Origin: a virus
DNA length: 64,000 bases
Direction: 5' to 3' (one strand)
Virus record (IMG/VR): IMGVR_UViG_3300008448_000053
Span: 1-64,000 of that record
Each line of letters opens with the position of its first letter. Within the stretch, counting starts at the first letter, position 1. The position numbers and the translations under genes are program-made. Below, piece by piece: positions 20,101 through 26,221 of this stretch. The notes beneath the pieces are model-generated. The model was not told the origin of the DNA. It was given only the letters and a program-made list of their open reading frames with translations, and did no database searches.

Positions 20101-21180
20101 ATAGAAATAGACGTAAGTAATTCTGTGGCTACGGTAAATGTAATATTTTCATTACTACCAACTGAGTCAATTGCCGGAGATATAATGTTTACTACAAATA
20201 ATAAAATTTTAATAACAATAACAAAATTAGGTGGTGTATTTTTAGTTCAATATGATTATAATACAGGTTTATTTGAAACAAGTTCAGATTTAAATACAAC
20301 TGCCACAACACCATATGGAATATTCCAAGATAATGGTTCATTATATGTTGCGAACGTGGATGGTAAAATATATAATATACCTTTAACATATCCACATACA
20401 CCAACATTAATACAAACAATTCCGTCATTAGTGGTTTACGGTGCATCACAAATACCAGAGTGTTGTACCGCTGAGTTACAATTAGCACCCACACCAACAC
20501 CTACCGCAACTCCAACCCCAACACCTTCACCAACACCAACTGAAACTAGTACGCCAACACCTACTTCTACTAGTACGCCAACACCTACTAGTACGCCAAC
20601 ACCTACTAGTACATCTACACCAACACCTACTTCTACTAGTACGCCAACACCTACTAGTACATCTACACCAACACCTACTAGTACATCTACGCCAACAGGA
20701 ACATTACCTGTATCTGGTTTAATATGGACAACAACTAAGAATACGTCAGGAGTCACGGGTTGCGAAACGGCTGAGTGGGTAGTATCACCAAATAATTTAT
20801 GTGTTAGATTTAATATTGCGGATTCATTAAACTGTGGTGGTACGTGTGATATAACACAAAATGGTACCGCAACTGCAACAATAACAGTAGGTCCGGTTGA
20901 TACTTATTTACACTTAAGTTTTAGTGGTTTAGCCGAATTACAAGATACGGGTTATGAAAACATAGCTTTCTATCTTGATGGAACATTGTTAGCATCTGCA
21001 ACATCACAAGACTTGAATCAAGGATGTACAATGGGTCCTGTTATTCAGAATATCATTGTACCTGGACCATATTTCTTATCGGCAGGAACAACACACACAT
21101 TGTTTATTGATTTTACAACTGATGATCCGTTGTTCCACCTCGGTTCATATTATGAAATATGTTTAAACTTTACAACATAA
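14191..21180 (+). CDS. Giant 2329-aa tail protein: tail-protein-I-like core fused to adhesin modules
   Basis: A single intact reading frame of 2329 residues. Residues about 430-490 (EFYRRLLVNLAYLYKSKGT, then IHFFLRFLGAPEP) resemble the phage tail protein I/baseplate pattern in which a helical segment with SKGT precedes a helix ending in LG. This suggests that the first 800 residues anchor to the baseplate. Residues about 1440-1870 hold four copies of a repeat with (W)NSGTTRWE, at about 1455, 1570, 1685 and 1795. Near 2099-2170 lies a Pro/Thr/Ser linker, followed by a C-terminal beta domain of about 160 residues. Many Cys are present. It is probably a baseplate-attached receptor-binding spike or fibre. 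It overlaps the previous stop by one base. Confidence 0.8.
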   Translation: MARRKVPSQAASGRETFSDSLVGVQITDGSSQLTNTNFALDRAIPEKDSKNFRTSPFSDFLTLDTLKEEENEFSTPLMSSTKKSDRELRFRNAKNDAGKSLFGSLSRRLEVSIKNIIKKYPASFLIDKDSLIVTNQYTAYNISYDIDRDTTIFEVELPRLFNTFEIKLSRPQSNTLPDGDTNIRNFYSSFKKYVTVIKEQPYEIVDFVQPDSKSNFKLKIKGNPFSGDTTYTENILVRPNDGIVEEFYKSLDEIEEQLVNRETNPKFTAFFVVPRENFDKTNTNLIQVAYNWPLSKDGWNIKIIGSDFDGYLDSLKNLGDEIDNYKSNLFIRFLTSPQLYEFDSDEKKAESVFQLYGQSFDKIKKYIDNIAYMRNVSYDGINNLPDILLKNLAENLGLTTVSLFDEDTLDSALYSRSRSNYSSQSIGKNLIEAEYEFYRRLLVNLAYLYKSKGTRSSIHFFLRFLGAPEPLIRIDEYIYRVTSMPNSSDLENDIYDVLQRSKFLTTALFSPTTYLYTKNIEQGLTTFNREGYPVDEKTGLPRRAFDPISDIFFQKGSGWYDMTLKHRTPDILDEENSILTGRTKTIKTKAKPYSYGEEYFDVFRTLPGLDTGYGLDSEIDNVKASFYDGNSSYVLNRKNIEVYLSPSRAIDYDIWRKSRDLLLTFGSNTLYPQTGVTFAEFLEKTLHSQLKNSHVIRYKKNYIALEDVYTSYFTSTGFTSYNYIDSHEFIQRMSPYWMQILDQVIPATTLWTGGNLIDNNFFGRPKYKYNLGCQPKTIVENLYPNFGDAINEDLETILGEEENFRGLINITGVTYCPIIEIDGYVFSGHPYCVLVSGTTNTSNSAKLFNPMPMTGCTILPDSGTTALPLICDYKEFVDPDVDKIKELWVVALSGLVENVVNKFTTGYTAGYENYEPFLQQPNSTYTWEYKPKLTFEFFTDIDGKEKVRFTSIKYDFNDCSVEDYFIYRFDTEYTPINPICNNDLDINVNTTECQTDYCPIIDLDIVLKNNVGIQKGGFGSSTYYHSDCMFITGKTGTTSTGIKFGEVDNCKISISGASLSKKIELNFLDAANCETKISIDGFQKKYEHNESKEYYQQFVINTYMSGCSLPCSGETLISSQTAVTFCDNFIDCIFVPRLKYEPSYDYGLLSDSKVLKIVGQFPIIQIENGTIDYNAIVHYINFGDIEITNVEDVVVGDILLTATYKPCNFSYQDFKLAYLYGYAFTFQYDYNEVKSIECLGSVKKSLITGRTVNNTTTVIEVLPTTKLRVYTNKIVDGGIVTKTDYFLDERIPEHLQLPGETPPEPCCPYPKDYYENYGDFLLNVDGFPIEVIAVDLDYCEPNMYYNFNFETSGRDVPVGEDLIIFNGNDSHQVLLQHKYQTHVSNLIEDCPQQFYSDIEDCPTEYFTEPTICFEIAAEAFSNPEFVTVSPGVIVNEKPSYIFSPKNDTFVYYVSWSINNNRWEYRSSLNSGTLYQYNENPNLPIVEGSYSWNIIDLPSASYQIINSISGNCIPPTQQLPDDCSDEICSDICLIGTYSSTTQYTSYIYEIFGVYNNRNYYKSTDVNFPYYLIWNSGTTRWENWENFDVNVGTSGTLYSYLNYSGNTPISSSQYQWVYDYNPELGAYITTVNDCPPQVCFTYDPGETFGNMGSNVNLRYPAGYHDGKYYYSLGYTNTGTGMTYPFGVVVWNSGTTRWENYSNYDVVNKIPDTVYGVLSYLNVNLDTPTNEPTENWIRIEDQFGLVNSQLNDCLPELCFYLTSGNSSNFIFSGQSYTYYDGKINYMLISLSIPGFITYVVWNSGTTIWEHRETYDLFTNTVGGQIYGYLGNNSEYPVSNDTYIWTGNTSSTLPLSGISSVGECSIPSNLILPECSVLINDDSNDVYYYDYSSNTKTNLGTFIFSADIAHTLNKMWLYNSFIYEWDISTNPWSTTFNRIVSLPSGINIGAGLCAINDTKLLSSSYNGISGLWEIIEIDVSNSVATVNVIFSLLPTESIAGDIMFTTNNKILITITKLGGVFLVQYDYNTGLFETSSDLNTTATTPYGIFQDNGSLYVANVDGKIYNIPLTYPHTPTLIQTIPSLVVYGASQIPECCTAELQLAPTPTPTATPTPTPSPTPTETSTPTPTSTSTPTPTSTPTPTSTSTPTPTSTSTPTPTSTSTPTPTSTSTPTGTLPVSGLIWTTTKNTSGVTGCETAEWVVSPNNLCVRFNIADSLNCGGTCDITQNGTATATITVGPVDTYLHLSFSGLAELQDTGYENIAFYLDGTLLASATSQDLNQGCTMGPVIQNIIVPGPYFLSAGTTHTLFIDFTTDDPLFHLGSYYEICLNFTT
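20487..20697 (+). repeat. Pro/Thr/Ser-coding tandem repeat, copy in 2329-aa gene
   Basis: Degenerate tandem units of the type ACTAGTACGCCAACACCT encode TPTSTPTP-like sequence between the beta-rich body and the C-terminal domain. Related arrays occur in the genes at 21206, 23575 and 26222. The encoded chain should be an extended, rigid linker. Confidence 0.85.
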
Positions 21181-21205
21181 ATTAAAAAAAATATATTTAG
21201 GTATA

Positions 21206-23545
21206 ATGAAATATAATGTTACATTAACAAGTGAAAATTATAATGGCCAAGTTGCGGAGATAACATTTAATCCAGATACCGGCGGAACATTTAATTTAGG
21301 TTCACATGTTATACCTTATCAATATGAGTCAACGTATCCCTATGGTACATATTTTTTATATTTTTCTGGTTTTGGTATAACATGTTCGTCAACTTTAATA
21401 GATACGTCACCCGAACTTGCTTGGAGAATTTTAGATTTCACATGTGAACAAAGTGCAAACTTTTTAATCACTAATTCACTATCTGGTATATCATCACCAT
21501 CTTATGTTTGGTATGACGATGATACAAATAGAGTTTGGGTTGCAGACGCGGATGACAATCTTAGGGGTAATATATATTGGTTTACACCAACCACAGCATC
21601 TACATCCGTATCAAATGTAACATTTATCACTGGTGCAACTGGTGATGTAAGTTGGTTGAGAGCACCTGCATTGTATATTAGCACTTTTGATAAAACATAC
21701 AAGAGAATATATTTTACAGGTACAAATCAAACGCCACTTAATACGTTACCAACTGATACTATTATAACAGGAATGATCATTTATGACACAACCGGAAACA
21801 CCATAACACAAATATCATACGGTAGTGATAATATATTCGAAAGAAATTTTCTTTACGTTTCAGAAAATTTTATATATGGTGACATTAGAGGCGGTTCACT
21901 TTCAGGAATAACACCAACAGGTGATTTAATAAGAATAAATAGAGAAAATCCTTCTTTACCAAAAACAATAATACCAAGAAATACTCAACTAAACACTTAT
22001 TTTGTTGGAGGGGCACCAACTGCACGTGAAATTGGTACAGGGATCTCTCAAACATATTTATGGGTAACGTCAACTTCGGGTTCAGGTACAGTTGGTAATA
22101 TCGGTGTTTTTGATGATAATTTCAATTTTATAACCTATATAACATTACCAGGATCATCTACCTCAGTTCCCGGTGGATCTGGTAGATATTGGCAATATCT
22201 ATTTTATGACATAGAAAAAAACAAAGTTTATGTAAGTGATATTGGTGGAAGAAGAATGTGGGTTTTAAATCCAAATTCAACAAATACGGGAGCAACAATT
22301 GTAACAACAATTATTTTTAATAAAAGATTACAAGGTAAAGATGTTGGTGTTTATACTTTTAATTTAGATCCCGTTAGCGGTAAGTTATACATAGCAACTC
22401 AATTAATTAATAATGTGAATGGAGATGCAACTGTAATATATCAAACTTATGAAATTGATAGAGACACATATGAAATAAAAAGATTGATACCTAATTATTA
22501 TCTATCCGGTATTGAACAAGTTACAAATGAATACGGGACAAATAGTTTAATGTCAGTAAGTCCTGGTCCCACAGTAGGTTGGGGAGGAGTAATAGTAGAC
22601 AGAAGTGAAGGTAGTGTTGTTTTTTACAATAACGCGGTTACCGGATTGGAAAACACGGGTGATGTAATAGTTGACACACTTGAAAAATATGACATAAACA
22701 CAAATACCCCAACAGGTGAAATTAAAAATAATACAGTTGGTGATCCCGACTATGTTGCACCATTTTTTAGTGTGGACCCAACTTCAGGTTGCCCAATAAC
22801 ATATACATTAAATTGTCCTTTTACAATACAAAGTGATATAAATTCAACAGAGTTTGGTTATGAAGTTGGTATTGAAAATTCTGTAAAAAATAATCCATCA
22901 ATAACACAAATAATTGTATGTGCATTAAATTCATCAGGAACAATTATCGATCAAGATGTATATAGTTCACCTTTTAATACGAATTATTTCCATGACACTT
23001 TTTCGGGATTACCATCCGACACTTACACTATAGGTGTAATATATTCGGGATCATCTGGTATATTACAACAGTGTGGATCATTTATAATACCAACACCAAC
23101 ACCTACATCGACTAGTACTCCAACTCCTACTGCAACACCAACACCTACATCGACTAGTACTCCAACTCCTACTGCAACACCAACACCTACATCAACTAGT
23201 ACACCAACTCCTACTAGTACACCAACACCAACTAGTACCTCAACTCCTACGGTTAGTAGTACACCACCAAGTTCATATGTGTTCGCCGGAAATGTGAGTA
23301 CTTATTCCACATCGGGATTGGCTTGTGCTGCGGGATCAACATGTGCAAGAGCTTTTTATAGAGACATACCTGTATTTAGTGCTGGTATGATAATGTATGA
23401 TGACCCGGGATTAACCGCTCCGTCTGATGGTGGTGGAAATTGGATAGTTATTGTTAATTCGACAACTTTTTGTTCTGGAACATCACGATTAGCAATACAA
23501 GTTGATAGTGGTGGTGTGATATTAAATACTTTTAGTTGTCCATAA
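21206..23545 (+). CDS. Adhesin-like virion protein: attachment domain, beta-propeller-like body, Pro/Thr linker, tip
   Basis: A 779-residue protein. Residues 1-60 (with EITFNPDTGGTFNLGS and YGTYFLYFSG) are closely related to the N-terminus of the next gene product, so this is a shared attachment domain. Residues about 90-470 contain blade-like repeats (NKVYVSDIGGRRMWVLNP, VSGKLYIATQL), which suggests an NHL/SMP-30-type beta-propeller. A Pro/Thr/Ser linker (about 628-686) is followed by a C-terminal tip of about 95 residues with several Cys. The layout, anchor plus propeller plus stalk plus tip, fits a receptor-binding fibre. A TATATTTAG element sits just before the start. The blade count was not determined. 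Confidence 0.78.
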   Translation: MKYNVTLTSENYNGQVAEITFNPDTGGTFNLGSHVIPYQYESTYPYGTYFLYFSGFGITCSSTLIDTSPELAWRILDFTCEQSANFLITNSLSGISSPSYVWYDDDTNRVWVADADDNLRGNIYWFTPTTASTSVSNVTFITGATGDVSWLRAPALYISTFDKTYKRIYFTGTNQTPLNTLPTDTIITGMIIYDTTGNTITQISYGSDNIFERNFLYVSENFIYGDIRGGSLSGITPTGDLIRINRENPSLPKTIIPRNTQLNTYFVGGAPTAREIGTGISQTYLWVTSTSGSGTVGNIGVFDDNFNFITYITLPGSSTSVPGGSGRYWQYLFYDIEKNKVYVSDIGGRRMWVLNPNSTNTGATIVTTIIFNKRLQGKDVGVYTFNLDPVSGKLYIATQLINNVNGDATVIYQTYEIDRDTYEIKRLIPNYYLSGIEQVTNEYGTNSLMSVSPGPTVGWGGVIVDRSEGSVVFYNNAVTGLENTGDVIVDTLEKYDINTNTPTGEIKNNTVGDPDYVAPFFSVDPTSGCPITYTLNCPFTIQSDINSTEFGYEVGIENSVKNNPSITQIIVCALNSSGTIIDQDVYSSPFNTNYFHDTFSGLPSDTYTIGVIYSGSSGILQQCGSFIIPTPTPTSTSTPTPTATPTPTSTSTPTPTATPTPTSTSTPTPTSTPTPTSTSTPTVSSTPPSSYVFAGNVSTYSTSGLACAAGSTCARAFYRDIPVFSAGMIMYDDPGLTAPSDGGGNWIVIVNSTTFCSGTSRLAIQVDSGGVILNTFSCP
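23089..23266 (+). repeat. Pro/Thr/Ser-coding tandem repeat, copy in 779-aa gene
   Basis: Tandem units such as CCAACACCTACATCGACTAG are repeated several times with few changes. They encode a linker of TPTPTSTSTP type before the C-terminal tip. Confidence 0.85.
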
Positions 23546-23574
23546 AAAAAATAATTTTAGGTATTTAATAAAAG

Positions 23575-24522
23575 ATGATACAAGAAATAATAATAAAAAC
23601 ACAAAATTATGAGGGGGAAACAGGAGAAATAACTTTTTTCCCCGATACTGGCGGTACTTTTAATTTAGGATCACAAGTATTACCGTACACATATATTAGT
23701 AATTATGTGTTTGGTACGTATGTTATATATTTTTCTAGTATTGAAAAACAATGTACATTAGAAATACCCAATAATTTACCTGTACCAACATCAACACCAA
23801 CCCCCACCAGTACACCAACACCTACGGCAACACCGACACCTACTAGTACACCAACAATAACACCACCACCACCGGTTGTACCATCTGTTAATTGTCCATC
23901 ATCATTTGAATGTGGTCAAGTTGGGTTACTTCTTTCTAATACCGCATCTTTAGGTACAGGGAATGGGTTACCATGGTTAAATAATGCCGTTTTTATTGAG
24001 GGTAACGTATGTATACCATCAGGGGCCATATCTAATAATCAACAACTATTAATAAATTCATCATCTTTAGGTATACCAGTGAATTATTCAAATCCACTTG
24101 TTCTTTGTGGAGACCCAAGTAATCCTTGTGATGCTTTATTTTATCCATTGTGTTTATGTACGAATTATGTCACATCAACACAATCAATTGGTAGATGGGT
24201 AAGTAATAATAGAGTTTATGATCTTACTGGAAGTGCACAGATTATTTATAATTCACAACCATCAATACCCACTTTTGATTGTTCAAGTGAATGTAGATCT
24301 TTCAGGATATATAACGCAGGATCAACAAAAATTGTTACAATAACAGATTGTTGTGATGACACATCTCAAGATGTTGTTATACCATCAGGTACTTTTGGAT
24401 CACCATCAGAGACATTGGTATGTAGTAAAACTTGGCCAACAACATTATTCTCATTTTCTGATTTACAAATATATACAACAGGTATACCATGTAATATTAA
24501 TTACAGTGGAGGTACTTGTTAA
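23575..24522 (+). CDS. Adhesin-like virion protein sharing the N-terminal attachment domain
   Basis: A 315-residue protein. The N-terminus (EITFFPDTGGTFNLGS, then FGTYVIYFSS) parallels that of the upstream 779-aa protein. A short Pro/Thr linker (about 71-100) leads to a Cys-rich body and, at about 238-312, a four-Cys module (CRSFRIYNAGST...VCSK...YTTGIPC) like the two in the 1533-aa protein. It may be a shorter alternative fibre using the same socket as its neighbour, with the swapped C-terminus acting as a different receptor-contact domain. It is separated from its neighbours by 18-29-base A/T-rich gaps. Confidence 0.77.
   Translation: MIQEIIIKTQNYEGETGEITFFPDTGGTFNLGSQVLPYTYISNYVFGTYVIYFSSIEKQCTLEIPNNLPVPTSTPTPTSTPTPTATPTPTSTPTITPPPPVVPSVNCPSSFECGQVGLLLSNTASLGTGNGLPWLNNAVFIEGNVCIPSGAISNNQQLLINSSSLGIPVNYSNPLVLCGDPSNPCDALFYPLCLCTNYVTSTQSIGRWVSNNRVYDLTGSAQIIYNSQPSIPTFDCSSECRSFRIYNAGSTKIVTITDCCDDTSQDVVIPSGTFGSPSETLVCSKTWPTTLFSFSDLQIYTTGIPCNINYSGGTC
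23783..23880 (+). repeat. Pro/Thr-coding repeat, short copy in 315-aa gene
   Basis: A short version of the array, encoding TPTPTSTPTPTATPTPTS and then a Pro-rich run. It links the attachment domain to the Cys-rich body. Confidence 0.8.
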
Positions 24523-24540
24523 TAAAATAAAAAATATGAT

Positions 24541-25503
24541 ATGTTTAAAACAACAATAAATTTAGTACCAACAGGACAAGCGTTCGATATATACTCCGGA
24601 TTAACATCAAGTACAACGGTTAATTTGATTGCAACCAATGTTACAAATTCATTTGAACATACTTTTGAAATAACAGATTTAGTACTCGGATCGAATACTT
24701 TACAACATTATTTTCTAAAACTTTCGTGTGAAGAATGTGGAAATATATTAATTAAAGTTAAGGCACATGACATTGAATATTGCCAACCAATAAATCCATT
24801 TGATTTTATTTTTGATTTGACATTAAAATCAATAATCGAATTAGATGAAAATCCATCACTAGAACCAAGTTTAACAAATCCGATAGATTGGCTTACCGAT
24901 GTATTTTTAAGTAATGGTTTGGGTCAATCACAATCATGTCTAATTTGTCCACCATGTAATGATTTTTATTATATAGGTAACACTTACACGTACCTATCAA
25001 TGTTTGAGACTGCTTCAGTTCCAAATGATAAAACGTATATAAATGCCTTAACAGGTTGTTGTATAAACTACGCTATGTCGGCACAAACATATTTATTGGA
25101 TTACATTCCCACTGTCGGGATATCAAATGCAATTCCACCTGATGAAGAAATAGATGGTGTGGTATACAAATATTCTTCATGTAACAATGGATTTAAAGAA
25201 AAAATTCAATTGTTAAAAACTCTAGATCCAACTAAATTTAGTAGTTTAATTGAGATTGGAATTTTTGAAGTGGGTACAATCGGAAATTCAACCGGATTAG
25301 ATAACTTAATAAATTTTTATACCGGTAACACCATAAATAATTATGACGGAATTAATACGATTGGAGATACAATCCAAGATTGGATGAGTAGTGGTATTTT
25401 CTTTTTATGTCATGGTCGTGATTATAGAATGGGTGATCATGGAGGATTTAATAAAACAATTGAAGACTTAACAACACCACCACCCAGCCCTATTATACCT
25501 TAA
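24541..25503 (+). CDS. Virion protein of unknown function (320 aa)
   Basis: A 320-residue protein. The first 85 residues (MFKTTINLVPTGQAFDIYSG, then FEHTFEITDLVLG, LSCEECGNILIKVKAHD) look like a small beta-sandwich. The rest is mixed and Cys-containing (CLICPPCNDFYY, ALTGCCINYAM). It lies among the adhesin genes and the phage presumably uses it in the same apparatus. The C-terminal sequence HGRDYRMGDHGGFNKTIEDL contains several His and Asp but no recognised catalytic motif. Function unknown. Confidence 0.73.
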   Translation: MFKTTINLVPTGQAFDIYSGLTSSTTVNLIATNVTNSFEHTFEITDLVLGSNTLQHYFLKLSCEECGNILIKVKAHDIEYCQPINPFDFIFDLTLKSIIELDENPSLEPSLTNPIDWLTDVFLSNGLGQSQSCLICPPCNDFYYIGNTYTYLSMFETASVPNDKTYINALTGCCINYAMSAQTYLLDYIPTVGISNAIPPDEEIDGVVYKYSSCNNGFKEKIQLLKTLDPTKFSSLIEIGIFEVGTIGNSTGLDNLINFYTGNTINNYDGINTIGDTIQDWMSSGIFFLCHGRDYRMGDHGGFNKTIEDLTTPPPSPIIP

Positions 25504-25515
25504 AAATAATTATAT

Positions 25516-26181
25516 ATGAGTAATAGAAAATATAATATTCTTGAATTTTTGATAAATTATTGTGAAGATAATTCACCATCACCTACCGATGATGATGTTT
25601 TAAGTACTTGGGATGAATTATTAGATGAAGGATTTTCTACATCAGCATATACTCAAACTATATGTTGTGATGAATGTGATCTATCGGGTACCACAGTATT
25701 TGCGTCGATTGAAACTTTTTTGAAATATGCGGAAGCGGTTAGTTTAACATATGATGGTACATGTCCAGTAAGTGGTTTAACTTGTTGTATTAGTGCTTAT
25801 GGTAATATTAATTCTTATGACATACTTTTAAATTCTTTAGGTGCAACGGGAGATCCACCATTTCAGAATTGTATAAATATAGTAAATGATTGCCCATATT
25901 TAGATTTTAATACAGTATTAAATAGAATTATTTCTGAATTTGGATATAATACCACTAAAGTGATTTTAGATAAAGGTGTAGTATTATTAGGTAATATTTC
26001 TATAAAATGTTTACTTGATTATCTGGATACCAAAAGTGAAAATTTTAGAGGATTATTTTTATTAAAATTACTTGATAAAGGAATGATATATGATTGTCAA
26101 AATGAAAAATTTGCAGGAGTTGAAACTTGGTTAAAATATGCCGAAGCAGTAGGATTAACATCAAGTGCTGCGGTTCCATAA
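25516..26181 (+). CDS. Virion-region protein with an internal duplication
   Basis: A 221-residue protein. The segment FASIETFLKYAEAVSLT (about residue 70) recurs near the C-terminus as FAGVETWLKYAEAVGLT, so the protein is probably built from a duplicated helical unit. The N-terminus ILEFLINYCEDNSPSPTDDD is acidic and the Cys content is high (CCDECD). No signal peptide or known domain was seen. It is followed by a 40-base gap with a late-type box and so ends a transcript segment. Function unknown; an assembly partner of the neighbouring adhesins is possible. Confidence 0.72.
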   Translation: MSNRKYNILEFLINYCEDNSPSPTDDDVLSTWDELLDEGFSTSAYTQTICCDECDLSGTTVFASIETFLKYAEAVSLTYDGTCPVSGLTCCISAYGNINSYDILLNSLGATGDPPFQNCINIVNDCPYLDFNTVLNRIISEFGYNTTKVILDKGVVLLGNISIKCLLDYLDTKSENFRGLFLLKLLDKGMIYDCQNEKFAGVETWLKYAEAVGLTSSAAVP

Positions 26182-26208
26182 ACTTTATTATTAAAAATAA
26201 ACAATTTA

Positions 26209-26216
26209 TATTTATT
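26209..26216 (+). promoter_or_regulatory. Late-type TATTTATT box before the vWA gene
   Basis: TATATTTATTATATC ends directly at the ATG at 26222; the octamer is five bases upstream of it. Confidence 0.45.
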
Positions 26217-26221
26217 ATATC

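Noticed and set aside
20436-20756. Minus-strand frame rich in VGVGVLVG-type repeats
   Set aside because: It is the antisense of the Pro/Thr repeat array inside the 2329-aa gene; repeats of period three stay open on both strands. The same applies to 27742-28146 on the minus strand.
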